A DNA stretch of 64,000 bases from VXMO01 sp965205915 (GCA_965205915.1 OZ242191.1:1426001-1490000); one strand, 5' to 3'; shown: positions 8,408-16,602, numbered from the stretch's first letter. The notes: a model not told the origin generated them from the sequence alone. Program-made: numbers and translations.

Positions 8408-10045
8408 ATGAAGATGCGGGCACCGATGCGATCCCTGAATCCGCTCCTGTTGGCGCGTTGGGCGATTCTCGGGCTCCTCCTTGCGACGGGCTATGGCGGA
8501 TTCCCGGTATGTGCCCTGGATCCGAACGATATCGGGTATTTGGACTCCGAAATATATGGTGGAATAGTTTCCAGCCCCCCATTGCAGTGGTCGCCTGATG
8601 GTCGGCACATCATTTTCGAGGACAGCGGTGAAATCTACCGTGTCACATCGGACGGCTCCGATCTACAACTCATACTAGAGAGCGAGGGGCCCAATGAGGT
8701 CTTCAACTCACCAAGAATCTCTCCGGATGGAACACGGATCGTCTACATCACAACGCGACATGAGGTAACTCGAGAGGAAGCAGAAGAAAGCGCACACAAT
8801 CAAAGAAACTTCGAAATTGAAACAGCGCAGTTGGGCGGAACAGACCGTCGCCGTCTTACCGAGAGCTACAGGCAAGACACGAATCCCGTGTGGTCACCGG
8901 ACGGATCCAGAATCGCATTCATGAAGTTTGGGAGCGGGAGTTGGCCACGCGACTACTCTGGGATCTATACGATGGCTGCGGACGGCTCCGATCAAAAATT
9001 GATTCTTCCGCAGGAGCCGATCGATTTTGACGTGTTCCCTAACACTTACTCTTGGACTTACTGGGATTTGCCGGCCGAGACACAAGAGCATATTCTTCGG
9101 AATACGCCAGATTTTGATGTGTTAGCTATTCCCAAGACTCTCGACTGGGCTTACTGGGATGAGACGTCGGAAACATTCGTACCGCAACAAAGGGTTCCGA
9201 ATCGCGAGATGATCGCCTCCGATGAAGGCATCGCTTCCGGTGCCGCCGATGACCTTTATCTTACGACGAGCTTCTTTTACGATGCGGGGGCCGTCTGGTC
9301 GCCGGATGGGAAGAAGATAGCCTTCACCGGCACGATTGAATTTACCCGATACTTTTACCTTGCCCCTGATTATCCTAGCGGCGAGGTGTCTGAGGCTTCT
9401 ATCCCACGGGCTCTGTATACGGTCAACGCTGACGGATCCGATTTAACGCCGGTGTTTAGCCCATCGACTGTCGGCGACGACCAAACTAGGACAGTCTACC
9501 CGTTGAGTACGCAACTTACTTGGTCTCCTGACGGAAAGAGAATTGCCTTCCTATGGTACGTTGACGACTATTGGCTCGACAATCTGGCCGAATACCGGCA
9601 TGTCGTTGGGAGTCCAGGCTTTGGTCTATATGAAATTGGCGTCGATGGCTCCGGCTTGCGAAAGATAGCGGTCATCGACACGAATAAACCCAACACCGGT
9701 GCACTATCCTGGTCTCCTGACGGTAGTTCGCTCCTCTTATCCACTATTGGCTATTTCCGTTCCAGCAGATTAGGTGCCCCCAGTCAGGTCCACGTCGTTC
9801 GAGTGGACGGTTCAGTTCCGCGCCTTACTGCGCTTGGGCTGGACGCATCCTGGTCTCCGGATGGATCCAGAATTGCTGTCATCGGTAACTCCTCCCCAAA
9901 CGCCCTCTACCTCGTAGACAGGCTGTACACCATGGCGCCGGACGGCACAGACATTCAGGTGATTGTCGAACGCGACGAGGATGGGGAATTGCGGGCAGTC
10001 AATCAGGTGGAGAAGAACTGTTTCCTGCTGGTGTTCTGTGGGTAG
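8408..10045 (+). CDS. Secreted TolB/PD40-type beta-propeller protein
   Basis: The 545-residue product has a signal peptide or membrane anchor (residues about 12-37, ending near PVCALDPND) and then at least six PD40 repeats with the hallmark '(W)SPDG(S/K/R)xIxF', for example 'LQWSPDGRHIIFEDSG', 'NPVWSPDGSRIAFMKFG', 'LTWSPDGKRIAFLWY' and 'LDASWSPDGSRIAVIGN'. The repeats fold as a beta-propeller and normally mediate protein contact outside the membrane. No enzymatic domain is seen. Base composition is lower in GC than its neighbours, and the gene lies between two copies of an MFS gene start, consistent with insertion. A related lipoprotein is at 26787. Confidence 0.85.
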   Translation: MKMRAPMRSLNPLLLARWAILGLLLATGYGGFPVCALDPNDIGYLDSEIYGGIVSSPPLQWSPDGRHIIFEDSGEIYRVTSDGSDLQLILESEGPNEVFNSPRISPDGTRIVYITTRHEVTREEAEESAHNQRNFEIETAQLGGTDRRRLTESYRQDTNPVWSPDGSRIAFMKFGSGSWPRDYSGIYTMAADGSDQKLILPQEPIDFDVFPNTYSWTYWDLPAETQEHILRNTPDFDVLAIPKTLDWAYWDETSETFVPQQRVPNREMIASDEGIASGAADDLYLTTSFFYDAGAVWSPDGKKIAFTGTIEFTRYFYLAPDYPSGEVSEASIPRALYTVNADGSDLTPVFSPSTVGDDQTRTVYPLSTQLTWSPDGKRIAFLWYVDDYWLDNLAEYRHVVGSPGFGLYEIGVDGSGLRKIAVIDTNKPNTGALSWSPDGSSLLLSTIGYFRSSRLGAPSQVHVVRVDGSVPRLTALGLDASWSPDGSRIAVIGNSSPNALYLVDRLYTMAPDGTDIQVIVERDEDGELRAVNQVEKNCFLLVFCG

Positions 10046-10111
10046 TTGATGGGGAAGAACGATGACGGCCTGGCAAAGTGTGGTGGTTCGCGTGAGAAGG
10101 GCATACCGCTG

Positions 10112-10237
10112 ATGAACAGGAAGTGGACAACGTCAATACTGATCCTGGCGGTGTTGGCGGTTGTAGCTCCGGTGTTCCGCGCCGGCGGCGGAGGCACGGG
10201 AGCTAGTGGTGGCGCGTCGCCACCGGATTTGCCATGA
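10112..10237 (+). CDS. Possible 41-residue membrane peptide ahead of the MFS gene
   Basis: ATG 10112 opens a short frame with one hydrophobic helix (TSILILAVLAVVAPVF) and a Gly-rich tail (AGGGGTGASGGASPPDLP). Its TGA overlaps the ATG of the MFS gene (ATGA at 10234), which suggests translational coupling, possibly as a leader peptide. A palindrome GGTGGCGCGTCGCCACC lies at about 10209-10225. No homology is recognised and the frame may simply be a chance opening. Confidence 0.35.
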   Translation: MNRKWTTSILILAVLAVVAPVFRAGGGGTGASGGASPPDLP

Positions 10238-11610
10238 CAGCCACACTCACACCACCGCCGGAGCAGCAGAAGCGCAAGCCGCCGTTCCTTGTTCGGCGCA
10301 GCCCGGTTTTCTACGGCTGGGTTATCGTTGGCCTCACGTTCTCGACGAGCATGGTCACCGCCGGAATCAGCGGGTACGGCCTCTCATTCTTCGTCGTGCC
10401 AATGAGCGAGGCGCTCGGCGTCACCCGAGCGGAGTTCTCCTCAATAACCCTGTTCCGTCTCGCGGCGATACCGCTCGTGCCACTCCTCGGAATGCTCGTG
10501 GACAAACGCGAAGGCCCGCGCCTTGTCATCGTGATCGGAAGCACCGCCGCCGGCCTGTCACTCATTGCCTCGTCGTTCGTGGAGAACATGTGGCAGTTCT
10601 ATCTGACCTTCGGCATCTTCTTTGGTATCGCGATGATGGCGATGGGCGGGCAACTCGTCGGCCCCGCCGTCCTGTCCAAGTGGTTCGTCAGGCGCCGCGC
10701 CCGCGTTATGGCCATCAGCGCCATCGGCATCTCCGGCGGCGGGTTCGTGATTGCTCCGATAGCCGGTCAACTGGTGGAGCAGTTTGGATGGCGCGATGCC
10801 TGGGTGATTCTCGGCATCGGAATGATCCTCATTGTCACCCCGGCAGCCGCACTCCTCATGCGACGGCAACCCAGCGACGTCGGCCTGATGCCGGACGGCA
10901 TCGGGACGACTCAGCCGAGATCTGATGACTCATCGACAAATGACAGAGAAGCATTCCCCATAGGCGAACCCTACGAATACCCGTGGACGGTGCGCGAGGC
11001 GGCGCGAACCGGGGCTTTTTGGGCGCTGCTGGCCGCGCAGGTTCTGTCCCTCGGCTCGTTGATGCCGATTCTCTTCCACCAGGTGGCTTATATGCAGGAC
11101 AAGGATTTCAGCCTGGGAGATGCCACGCTGGCCGCGACGACGCTCGCGGGTTTCGCCATCGTGGGCAAGATCGTCTACGGAACGATTGTGGAACGCGTAC
11201 ACGTGCGATTGGTCTTGGCGATGTCCATGATACCGGCGGGATTGTCCGTCCTCCTCCTTGTTGGAAGCTCCAGCATTGAGATGCTCTTGGCCTACGCCGT
11301 GGTTCATGGCCTCACGATGGGCGGATTCATGCCGCTGATGAACGTGGCGCTTGCCCAGTATTTCGGTCGGCACCACATGGGAGCGATACGTGGCGCGTTC
11401 ACACCTCTCGCCAACATCGTTGGGGCGGTCAGCCCATTCGCCGTCGGCTGGATGTGGCAACTAACCGGCAACTATGACATTTCCTTCATGCTGGCAGGGG
11501 CGGGCTGGTTCATCGGAGGCTTCATCGTGCTGTTGGCCAGGGAGCCAAAGGAGCCTGACGCGCGGTCTCCGCTACCGGCAAATCGTTCCGTGCATGATTC
11601 GTCGAATTAG
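10234..11610 (+). CDS. MFS transporter, OFA/monocarboxylate-like (copy 1)
   Basis: A 458-residue, twelve-helix major facilitator protein. Features include 'SPVFYGWVIVGLTF' at the first helix, 'VPMSEALGVTRAEFS', the loop 2-3 motif 'LVDKREGPR', and 'SKWFVRRRARVMAISAIG', typical of the oxalate/formate and monocarboxylate transporter group. The substrate is unknown. The protein is close to copy 2 at 13430 along its full length. The last 17 bases overlap the start of a higB relic at 11594, and pieces of this 3' end recur seven times downstream. That makes the gene a probable target of repeated insertion or duplication. Confidence 0.92.
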   Translation: MTATLTPPPEQQKRKPPFLVRRSPVFYGWVIVGLTFSTSMVTAGISGYGLSFFVVPMSEALGVTRAEFSSITLFRLAAIPLVPLLGMLVDKREGPRLVIVIGSTAAGLSLIASSFVENMWQFYLTFGIFFGIAMMAMGGQLVGPAVLSKWFVRRRARVMAISAIGISGGGFVIAPIAGQLVEQFGWRDAWVILGIGMILIVTPAAALLMRRQPSDVGLMPDGIGTTQPRSDDSSTNDREAFPIGEPYEYPWTVREAARTGAFWALLAAQVLSLGSLMPILFHQVAYMQDKDFSLGDATLAATTLAGFAIVGKIVYGTIVERVHVRLVLAMSMIPAGLSVLLLVGSSSIEMLLAYAVVHGLTMGGFMPLMNVALAQYFGRHHMGAIRGAFTPLANIVGAVSPFAVGWMWQLTGNYDISFMLAGAGWFIGGFIVLLAREPKEPDARSPLPANRSVHDSSN

Positions 11611-11680
11611 GCGTAGAGGGCTCCGTGAACTGCACGTTCGCGATAGTAGACTATCACTAGGAGAGAAGCTACTATGCTGA
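11594..11680 (+). pseudogene. higB toxin relic with internal deletion
   Basis: The ATG at 11594 opens 'MIRRIRRRGLRELHV', matching the first 15 residues of the intact HigB genes at 12064 and 12739. The sequence then jumps to GTAGACTATCACTAG, equivalent to the last bases of intact higB, so roughly 210 bases of the toxin core are missing and the remaining frame is shifted. The antitoxin gene just downstream is intact. The start codon lies inside the MFS gene end, the same geometry as at 12064. Confidence 0.8.
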
Positions 11681-11994
11681 TGGCCAATCCACCACACCCC
11701 GGAGATTCGATCAGATACGATTGCCTTGAGCCGCTGGGCTTGACGATCAAGCAGGCCGCTGAAGGTCTGTGCGTGTCGCCGCGCTTGTTGTCCAACATCA
11801 TTAACGGACGGGCGAGCATTACGGCCGATATGGCGATTCGGCTGACGGAGGCGTTCGGATCGTCCCCCGAGACTTGGCTCGGCATGCAACACGCATACGA
11901 TCTGTGGCAGGCGCGGCACAACATGCCGCGTCCAAAGGTCACGCAGTTCTACAAGCCGCAGGAGTGGCCCGAGGACGAATCGGTCGCGGTGTGA
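11674..11994 (+). CDS. higA: HigA antitoxin 1 (toxin partner deleted)
   Basis: A 106-residue HigA: 'NPPHPGDSIRYDCLEPLGLTI' with an XRE helix-turn-helix 'IKQAAEGLCVSPRLLSNIINGRASIT' and a C-terminal 'WQARHNMPRPKVTQFYKP'. HigA neutralises HigB and represses the operon by binding its promoter. GGAGAG lies 12 bases before the ATG. Its 3' third and the following MFS tail are nearly identical to those of HigA 2, which suggests gene conversion. Since the cognate HigB is deleted, this copy could protect against the two intact HigB copies or act only as a regulator. Confidence 0.92.
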   Translation: MLMANPPHPGDSIRYDCLEPLGLTIKQAAEGLCVSPRLLSNIINGRASITADMAIRLTEAFGSSPETWLGMQHAYDLWQARHNMPRPKVTQFYKPQEWPEDESVAV

Positions 11995-12080
11995 TTGCCC
12001 TTCTCGCCAGGGAGCCAAAGGAGCCGGTTGGGCGATCTCCTCTAGCGGCAAATAATTCCGTGCATGATTCGTCGAATTAG
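11994..12080 (+). repeat. MFS 3'-tail copy A
   Basis: 29 codons in one open frame encode 'LLAREPKEPVGRSPLA' and 'NNSVHDSSN' followed by TAG, nearly the same as the last 28 residues of MFS copy 1. The frame, the stop and the 17-base overlap with the next higB start are all preserved. It has no MFS body attached. Confidence 0.85.
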
Positions 12081-12342
12081 AAGCAGGGCGCTCCGCGCTC
12101 TCTACGTCAACTCTGACGCCAGCCGTGTTGATCCGCGACATGTGCGGCGGTTGAATCAGATTCTCTTGCACTTGGGCAGAGCTCAGTCTCCTCGCAATAT
12201 GAACCTCCCCGGCCTTGGCCTCCATGCCCTGACCGGCGACCTCGCCGGTTACTATGCAGTACGGGTTTCCGGCAACTGGCGAGTGACGTTTCGCTTCGAG
12301 AACGGTGAACCAACCGACATTGATTATGTAGACTATCGCTAG
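12064..12342 (+). CDS. higB: HigB toxin, copy 2
   Basis: A 92-residue RelE/HigB-superfamily toxin: 'NLPGLGLHALTGDLAGYYAV' and 'SGNWRVTFRFENGEPTDIDY' are the diagnostic HigB motifs. HigB enzymes cleave mRNA on the ribosome. The gene precedes higA, the reverse of most toxin-antitoxin orders but normal for higBA. The start overlaps the stop of MFS tail A by 17 bases. The protein is identical to the copy at 12739; at DNA level I see one silent difference near the start. Confidence 0.95.
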   Translation: MIRRIRSRALRALYVNSDASRVDPRHVRRLNQILLHLGRAQSPRNMNLPGLGLHALTGDLAGYYAVRVSGNWRVTFRFENGEPTDIDYVDYR

Positions 12343-12355
12343 AAAGGAGACTCAC

Positions 12356-12676
12356 TTGCCGATGCACAATCCGCCGCACCCCGGCGGTTCAATCAAAGAT
12401 TTGTGCCTTGAGCCGCTGGGCTTGACGATCAAGCAGGCGGCGGAAGGTCTGTGCGTGTCGCCGCGCTTGTTGTCCAACATCATTAACGGACGGGCGAGCA
12501 TTTCGGCCGATATGGCGATTCGGCTGACGGAGGCGTTCGGTTCGACACCTGAGATGTGGCTGAGATTGCAGGCCGCATACGATCTGTGGCAGGCGCGGCA
12601 CAACATGCCACGTCCAAAGGTCACGCAGTTCTACAAGCCGCAGGAGTGGCCCGAGGACGAATCGGTCGCGGTGTGA
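12356..12676 (+). CDS. higA: HigA antitoxin 2
   Basis: A 106-residue HigA nearly identical to HigA 1 in the helix-turn-helix and C-terminus; differences cluster at 'STPEMWLRLQA'. AAAGGAG precedes the start. The codon matching the ATG of copy 3 is TTG here (12356), with an in-frame ATG two codons later at 12362, so translation may be weaker or start at residue 3. Cognate toxin higB copy 2 lies 13 bases upstream. Forms a complete higBA module. Confidence 0.93.
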   Translation: MPMHNPPHPGGSIKDLCLEPLGLTIKQAAEGLCVSPRLLSNIINGRASISADMAIRLTEAFGSTPEMWLRLQAAYDLWQARHNMPRPKVTQFYKPQEWPEDESVAV

Positions 12677-12726
12677 TTGCCCTTCTCGCCAGGGAGCCCA
12701 GGGAACAAGTGGCGAGAGGCATCTAG
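12677..12726 (+). repeat. MFS 3'-tail copy B
   Basis: The frame 'ALLAREPREQVARGI' plus TAG resembles the MFS C-terminus 'LLAREPKEP' but ends sooner. It lies between higA 2 and higB 3; the first 30 bases match tail A almost exactly. Confidence 0.8.
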
Positions 12727-12738
12727 CAAACCGGCCCC

Positions 12739-13017
12739 ATGATTCGTCGAATTAGAAGCAGGGCGCTACGCGCTCTCTACGTCAACTCTGACGCCAGCCG
12801 TGTTGATCCGCGACATGTGCGGCGGTTGAATCAGATTCTCTTGCACTTGGGCAGAGCTCAGTCTCCTCGCAATATGAACCTCCCCGGCCTTGGCCTCCAT
12901 GCCCTGACCGGCGACCTCGCCGGTTACTATGCAGTACGGGTTTCCGGCAACTGGCGAGTGACGTTTCGCTTCGAGAACGGTGAACCAACCGACATTGATT
13001 ATGTAGACTATCGCTAG
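12739..13017 (+). CDS. higB: HigB toxin, copy 3 (identical protein to copy 2)
   Basis: The 92-residue product is identical in sequence to the copy at 12064, including the catalytic-region motif 'SGNWRVTFRFENG'. One silent base change was seen (CTC to CTA in an early Leu codon). Identity of a toxin inside a repeat whose antitoxins differ means either antitoxin may neutralise either toxin. Pairs with higA 3, 13 bases downstream. Confidence 0.95.
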   Translation: MIRRIRSRALRALYVNSDASRVDPRHVRRLNQILLHLGRAQSPRNMNLPGLGLHALTGDLAGYYAVRVSGNWRVTFRFENGEPTDIDYVDYR

Positions 13018-13030
13018 AAAGGAGACTCAC

Positions 13031-13351
13031 ATGCCGATGCATAACCCGCCGCACCCCGGCGGTTCAATCAATGATCTGTGCCTGGAGCCGCTCGGCTTGA
13101 CGATCAAGCAGGCGGCGGAAGGTCTATGCGTGTCGCCACGCGTGTTGTCTAACATCATTCACGGTAAGGCGAGCATCACGGCCGACATGGCCATCCGCCT
13201 TGCGGAGGCGTTCGGCTCAACTGCGGATTCGTGGTTGGGCATTCAGCACGATTACGATATGTGGCAAGCGCGGCACAACACGCCGCGTCCAAAGGTCACG
13301 CAGTTCTATAAGCCGCAGGAGTGGCCCGAGGACGAATCGGTCGCGGTGTAG
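13031..13351 (+). CDS. higA: HigA antitoxin 3
   Basis: A 106-residue HigA with ATG start and AAAGGAG upstream. It shares the helix-turn-helix scaffold with copies 1 and 2 but carries changes such as 'SPRVLSNIIHGKASIT' and 'STADSWLGIQHDYDMW', making it the most diverged of the three. The C-terminus 'PRPKVTQFYKPQEWPEDES' is shared by all. Completes the second intact higBA module. Confidence 0.93.
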   Translation: MPMHNPPHPGGSINDLCLEPLGLTIKQAAEGLCVSPRVLSNIIHGKASITADMAIRLAEAFGSTADSWLGIQHDYDMWQARHNTPRPKVTQFYKPQEWPEDESVAV

Positions 13352-13353
13352 CC

Positions 13354-13425
13354 GTCGTGCTGTTGGCAAGGTCGCCAAGAGAACCGGTGGCGAGGGGCGT
13401 AGAGGTCGCGCCGGTACCTCAATAG
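13354..13425 (+). repeat. MFS 3'-tail copy C
   Basis: 24 codons in frame, 'VVLLARSPREPVARGVEVAP' followed by VPQ and TAG, match the C-terminus of the MFS proteins. It stands immediately before the second MFS gene, whose ATG is four bases after the TAG. Confidence 0.75.
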
Positions 13426-13429
13426 CCTC

Positions 13430-14782
13430 ATGACCTCCACAGAACTCCCGGAGCAGAAGACGGCGCGCTCCCCCCTCCTCGTCCGCCGTTCCCCGTTCTT
13501 CTATGGGTGGATGATCCTCTGCCTGACGTTTACGAGCAGCATGATCACGACGGGGATTAGCGGGTACGGAATCTCGTTCTTTGTCGTCCCGATGAGCGAG
13601 GCGCTCGGTGTCTCCCGCGCGGAGTTCTCATCCGTCTCGCTGTTTCGCCTGGCCGTGATTCCGATTGTGCCATTCGTCGGGATGATGCTGGATAAGCGGG
13701 AAGGGCCACGCCTTGTTCTGACAGTGGGAGGCCTGCTTGCCGGACTCGCGCTTATCGCGACGTCGCAGGCGCAGGCGATGTGGCAGTTCTATCTTTCGTT
13801 CGGCGCAGTCTTCAGTGTCGTCTCAATCATCATCGGGTGGCAACTGCTTGGGCCGTCCGTGCTGTCCAAGTGGTTCGTCCGACTGCGCGGCAGGGCCATG
13901 GGCATTAGCGCCATTGGCGTTTCGATGGGCGGGTTTGTCATCGCGCCGATCGCCGGTCTCCTGGTGGCGGAGGTTGACTGGCGTACCGCATGGATCGTTC
14001 TCGGCGTGGGGATGATCGTTGTTCTTGTGCCCGCCGGCGCGCTGCTGATGCGTAGGCAGCCGAGCGATGTCGGGTTGCGGCCGGACGGAGTTGCTCCCGC
14101 GAATGGCAATGCAGGCGCGGATGCCGCAGACGTTGGAGGGCCATCTCCACCGCAAGCCGTCGTGGCCGAGGAGTATCCATGGACCGTGCGAGAGGCTTCT
14201 CGCACGTGGGCATTCTGGGCGCTGGTTATGGCGCAGGTGCTGGGCCAGGCCTCACTGGGCGCGACGCTTTTCCACCAGGTTGCGTTTATGCAGGACAAGG
14301 GATTCGGGCTGGGAGAAGTGACCCTCGCCGCGACAACCGTCGCCGGGTTCGCCATTCCGAGCAAGCTGGTATACGGATTCCTTGCCGAGCGATTCCACGT
14401 TCGGTGGGTACTTGCCGCAGCGATGATTCCGGCCGGCCTCTGCCTGCTGATCCTGATTGTTAGCGGGAGCCGGGAAATGCTGCTCACGTACGCGGTTCTG
14501 TACGGGCTGACGATGGGTGGATACATCCCCATGGTCAACGTGGCGCTGGCCCACTACTTTGGCCGCGAGAACATCGGCTCGATCCGTGGCGCGATGACGC
14601 CGGCAACAAGCGCCGCGGCGGCTGTGAGCCCGTTCGCCGTTGGGGCGATGTGGCAGTGGTTCAACAACTACGATGTGGCGTTCGTCCTGCTCGGCGCAGG
14701 CTGGTTCGTCGGCGGACTGTTCGTCCTGCTGGCATCACGGCCACGGGCGCCGGTTGGTGTCAGACAGGACGCAGGTTTGTAG
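13430..14782 (+). CDS. MFS transporter, OFA/monocarboxylate-like (copy 2)
   Basis: A 450-residue twelve-helix transporter, a close full-length paralogue of copy 1 ('RRSPFFYGWMILCLTF', 'VPMSEALGVSRAEFS', 'MLDKREGPRLV', 'SKWFVRLRGRAMGISAIG'). A variable hydrophilic loop between the two six-helix halves (about residues 213-240) differs from copy 1. The substrate is unknown; small organic acids are typical for the family. It follows the higBA array and is itself followed by further cargo genes and MFS-tail copies. Confidence 0.92.
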   Translation: MTSTELPEQKTARSPLLVRRSPFFYGWMILCLTFTSSMITTGISGYGISFFVVPMSEALGVSRAEFSSVSLFRLAVIPIVPFVGMMLDKREGPRLVLTVGGLLAGLALIATSQAQAMWQFYLSFGAVFSVVSIIIGWQLLGPSVLSKWFVRLRGRAMGISAIGVSMGGFVIAPIAGLLVAEVDWRTAWIVLGVGMIVVLVPAGALLMRRQPSDVGLRPDGVAPANGNAGADAADVGGPSPPQAVVAEEYPWTVREASRTWAFWALVMAQVLGQASLGATLFHQVAFMQDKGFGLGEVTLAATTVAGFAIPSKLVYGFLAERFHVRWVLAAAMIPAGLCLLILIVSGSREMLLTYAVLYGLTMGGYIPMVNVALAHYFGRENIGSIRGAMTPATSAAAAVSPFAVGAMWQWFNNYDVAFVLLGAGWFVGGLFVLLASRPRAPVGVRQDAGL

Positions 14783-14896
14783 CCAGGCCGCCGTTAATTC
14801 TTAGTAATCTGCTCGCATCCCGTCAGCGAACTCGCAGGATGGTGGGGGGGGGCGGGGCATAACCGTCGGTCATTGGACGCGCAGCATCAGATGGAG

Positions 14897-15814
14897 TCAA
14901 TTGCGCGGGCAAAACTCGACAGTGGGATTAATTGTAATGCTATGGAGGTTGGGAAGAGCGCAAACCGACTCAGGTAGCGATCCGGTGAAATTGTTACTAT
15001 GTAGGAAGAGAACCGCCAGCGCGATCATACCGCCGAAAATGTCCGGGATCTCACCCGCCAACATATTGTTAGAGAGGAACAGGTCTTGTAAAGCGGTGAG
15101 TTGCCCTAACGATATGGGGAGTTCCCCAGTCAGTTGGCCAAACTCCAGGTTGAGATAAGTAAGGCCATTCAATTCCCCCAATTCAGGTGGTATAAATCCG
15201 GATAGCAAGGTACTGCCTAGCTCAAGTTTCTTGAGGGAGGTCAACATACCCAGTTCTGGCGGAATCTCCCCTGTCAGCCTGTTTGAGGACAGATTGAGAA
15301 CGACCAGTTTTTCGAGGCCGCCAATCTCAGAAGGGAGCGGCCCAGACAGTCCATTCTGGTTCAGGGTGACCTCTGTGGCTCTGTCACTCTGTTGATCAAA
15401 AGTGATACCAAACCATGAAGCGAGAGGCTCCTCTGTACCCCAATTCTCAGAGTTGATCCAGTTCGGGCCGTCGGTCGCCTCGTACAACGCCATCAAGGAA
15501 GGGATGTCCGGGTGCGGCGCGGCTGTCGGCGTCGGAGTGGGCGGCGTCGGGGTGGCCGTAGCTGTTGGCGGGATAGGTGTAGGTGTGCGTGTAGGAAGAA
15601 CAGGAGTGGACGTTTGCGTAGGAGGAGCGGGGGTAGAGGTAGTGGTAAGCATGGGCGTAGGAGTATAGGTTGGCGCTTCCGTCGGCAGTGAAGTAGGCGG
15701 CGCCGTCGCTGTGGGCGTCACCTCATCAATTCGCTGGCAGGCGATGAGAGAAATGGACACCAGGGCAACGGCGAGCACGAACGTGACATGGGAGTGAGCG
15801 AACAAACTATTCAC
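14897..15814 (-). CDS. Leucine-rich-repeat lipoprotein
   Basis: The 305-residue protein has a signal peptide with lipobox (SLIAC, Cys near residue 26), a Thr/Pro linker (about 30-100), an LRRNT-like cap with 'LMALYEATDGPNW' and 'ASWFGI', and six to seven plant-type repeats such as 'LTGEIPPELGMLTSLKKLEL' and 'LSNNMLAGEIPDIFGG'. Such surface LRR proteins usually bind other proteins. It starts at GTG 15814 with no obvious ribosome site. It is cargo between MFS copy 2 and tail D, in the opposite orientation to the MFS genes. Confidence 0.88.
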   Translation of the reverse strand: MNSLFAHSHVTFVLAVALVSISLIACQRIDEVTPTATAPPTSLPTEAPTYTPTPMLTTTSTPAPPTQTSTPVLPTRTPTPIPPTATATPTPPTPTPTAAPHPDIPSLMALYEATDGPNWINSENWGTEEPLASWFGITFDQQSDRATEVTLNQNGLSGPLPSEIGGLEKLVVLNLSSNRLTGEIPPELGMLTSLKKLELGSTLLSGFIPPELGELNGLTYLNLEFGQLTGELPISLGQLTALQDLFLSNNMLAGEIPDIFGGMIALAVLFLHSNNFTGSLPESVCALPNLHSITINPTVEFCPRN

Positions 15815-15937
15815 ATTGGACAGCTTATGTGTGGGGCAGGTGGGTGGTCAAAGAACCCCGCGGCGAGCCCGGGGTTCCCACGTGGGTTCCCGCTTGCTCC
15901 CATACCCCCACCCTCCAACACTGAATGAGCGTCAACT

Positions 15938-15982
15938 CTTGTGCTGCTGGCCTCAAAGCCGAGGGCGCCGGTGGGGCGTTAA
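15938..15982 (+). repeat. MFS 3'-tail copy D
   Basis: The frame 'LVLLASKPRAPVGR' plus TAA matches the end of MFS copy 2 ('VLLASRPRAPVGV'), with most bases identical over about 35. Its TAA overlaps the stop codon of the convergent gene at 15979. Confidence 0.75.
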
Positions 15983-16602
15983 TTCTGTTTGAAATTGGCC
16001 TCTCTGACTCTCTTCGCGGTGTAGTTATACAGAGATTCAGGTAACCGCTCGCCAATACGGTGTTCAGGGCGAGGAAGTGTCCAGAAAGTATCGCCGTCCC
16101 ACATGGCACTACCCATTACGCTGCTCTTCCCTTTGAAACTGCCCTCGTATTTGAAGTTCCTAATCGTGTCTGCATTTGCCAATAAGGCCTCATCCAGCGA
16201 CTGAAATGGGACCAAGTCAGCTAGCCGCTTCGTATGGCCCTCACTGTCTGTGGCTTCCACGCTGCTTAGGTTCGCAGACTTCTCATCGTAGATTTCCTTG
16301 ATGTCTCTCTGGCTACTGTGACTGAGTTCCGCATAAAGTGCACCGATGTTGTGGGTGTTTCTACAATCAACATCGTGGTCAAGTTCCCACAATACCTTGA
16401 CGGATATTTCGAAAACGTTGGCATCCAGCATGTGGGTCACGGATTTCCCAGCCAAATTGTGTTTGGCGTGAATCTCATCGAATTCCGCCTGTGATAGGCC
16501 GACTGGAGCTTGGATTGGTGGGCCGGAGTCTAGGTACTTGGCAATTTCCATGAAATTCTGCATGGAGCGCATTCGTTTGTTAACGCGGCTCTGGTCTTTC
16601 AC
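15979..16602 (-). CDS. Uncharacterised protein, possibly HEPN-like
   Basis: 207 residues, soluble. A segment 'FEISVKVLWELDHDVDCRNTHNIGALYAEL' resembles the HEPN helix pattern in which a chain-leading helix is followed by an Arg...His pair (here RNTH) and a 'THNIxxLY' turn; HEPN proteins are often RNases or their partners in toxin-antitoxin and abortive infection systems. The rest ('FQSLDEALLANADTIRNFKYEG') is not recognised. GTG start without a clear ribosome site. Lower GC than neighbours and its position between MFS tails D and E suggest acquisition. HEPN assignment is tentative. Confidence 0.6.
   Translation of the reverse strand: MKDQSRVNKRMRSMQNFMEIAKYLDSGPPIQAPVGLSQAEFDEIHAKHNLAGKSVTHMLDANVFEISVKVLWELDHDVDCRNTHNIGALYAELSHSSQRDIKEIYDEKSANLSSVEATDSEGHTKRLADLVPFQSLDEALLANADTIRNFKYEGSFKGKSSVMGSAMWDGDTFWTLPRPEHRIGERLPESLYNYTAKRVREANFKQN

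Larger units (their letters stand above)
12064..13413 (+). repeat. Direct tandem duplication of a 675-base higBA unit
   Basis: higB, higA and the following MFS-tail piece repeat with a constant offset of 675 bases (12064 to 12739, 12356 to 13031). The higB parts are nearly identical while the higA parts differ more, so the two copies were either duplicated recently with part diverging or homogenised by gene conversion. Confidence 0.85.

Noticed and set aside
10180..10215. Similarity of the Gly-rich end of the 41-residue peptide to a Gly-rich part of PntB (about 7650)
   Set aside because: Only GGGGTG-type residues are shared; low-complexity coincidence, not a fragment of pntB.
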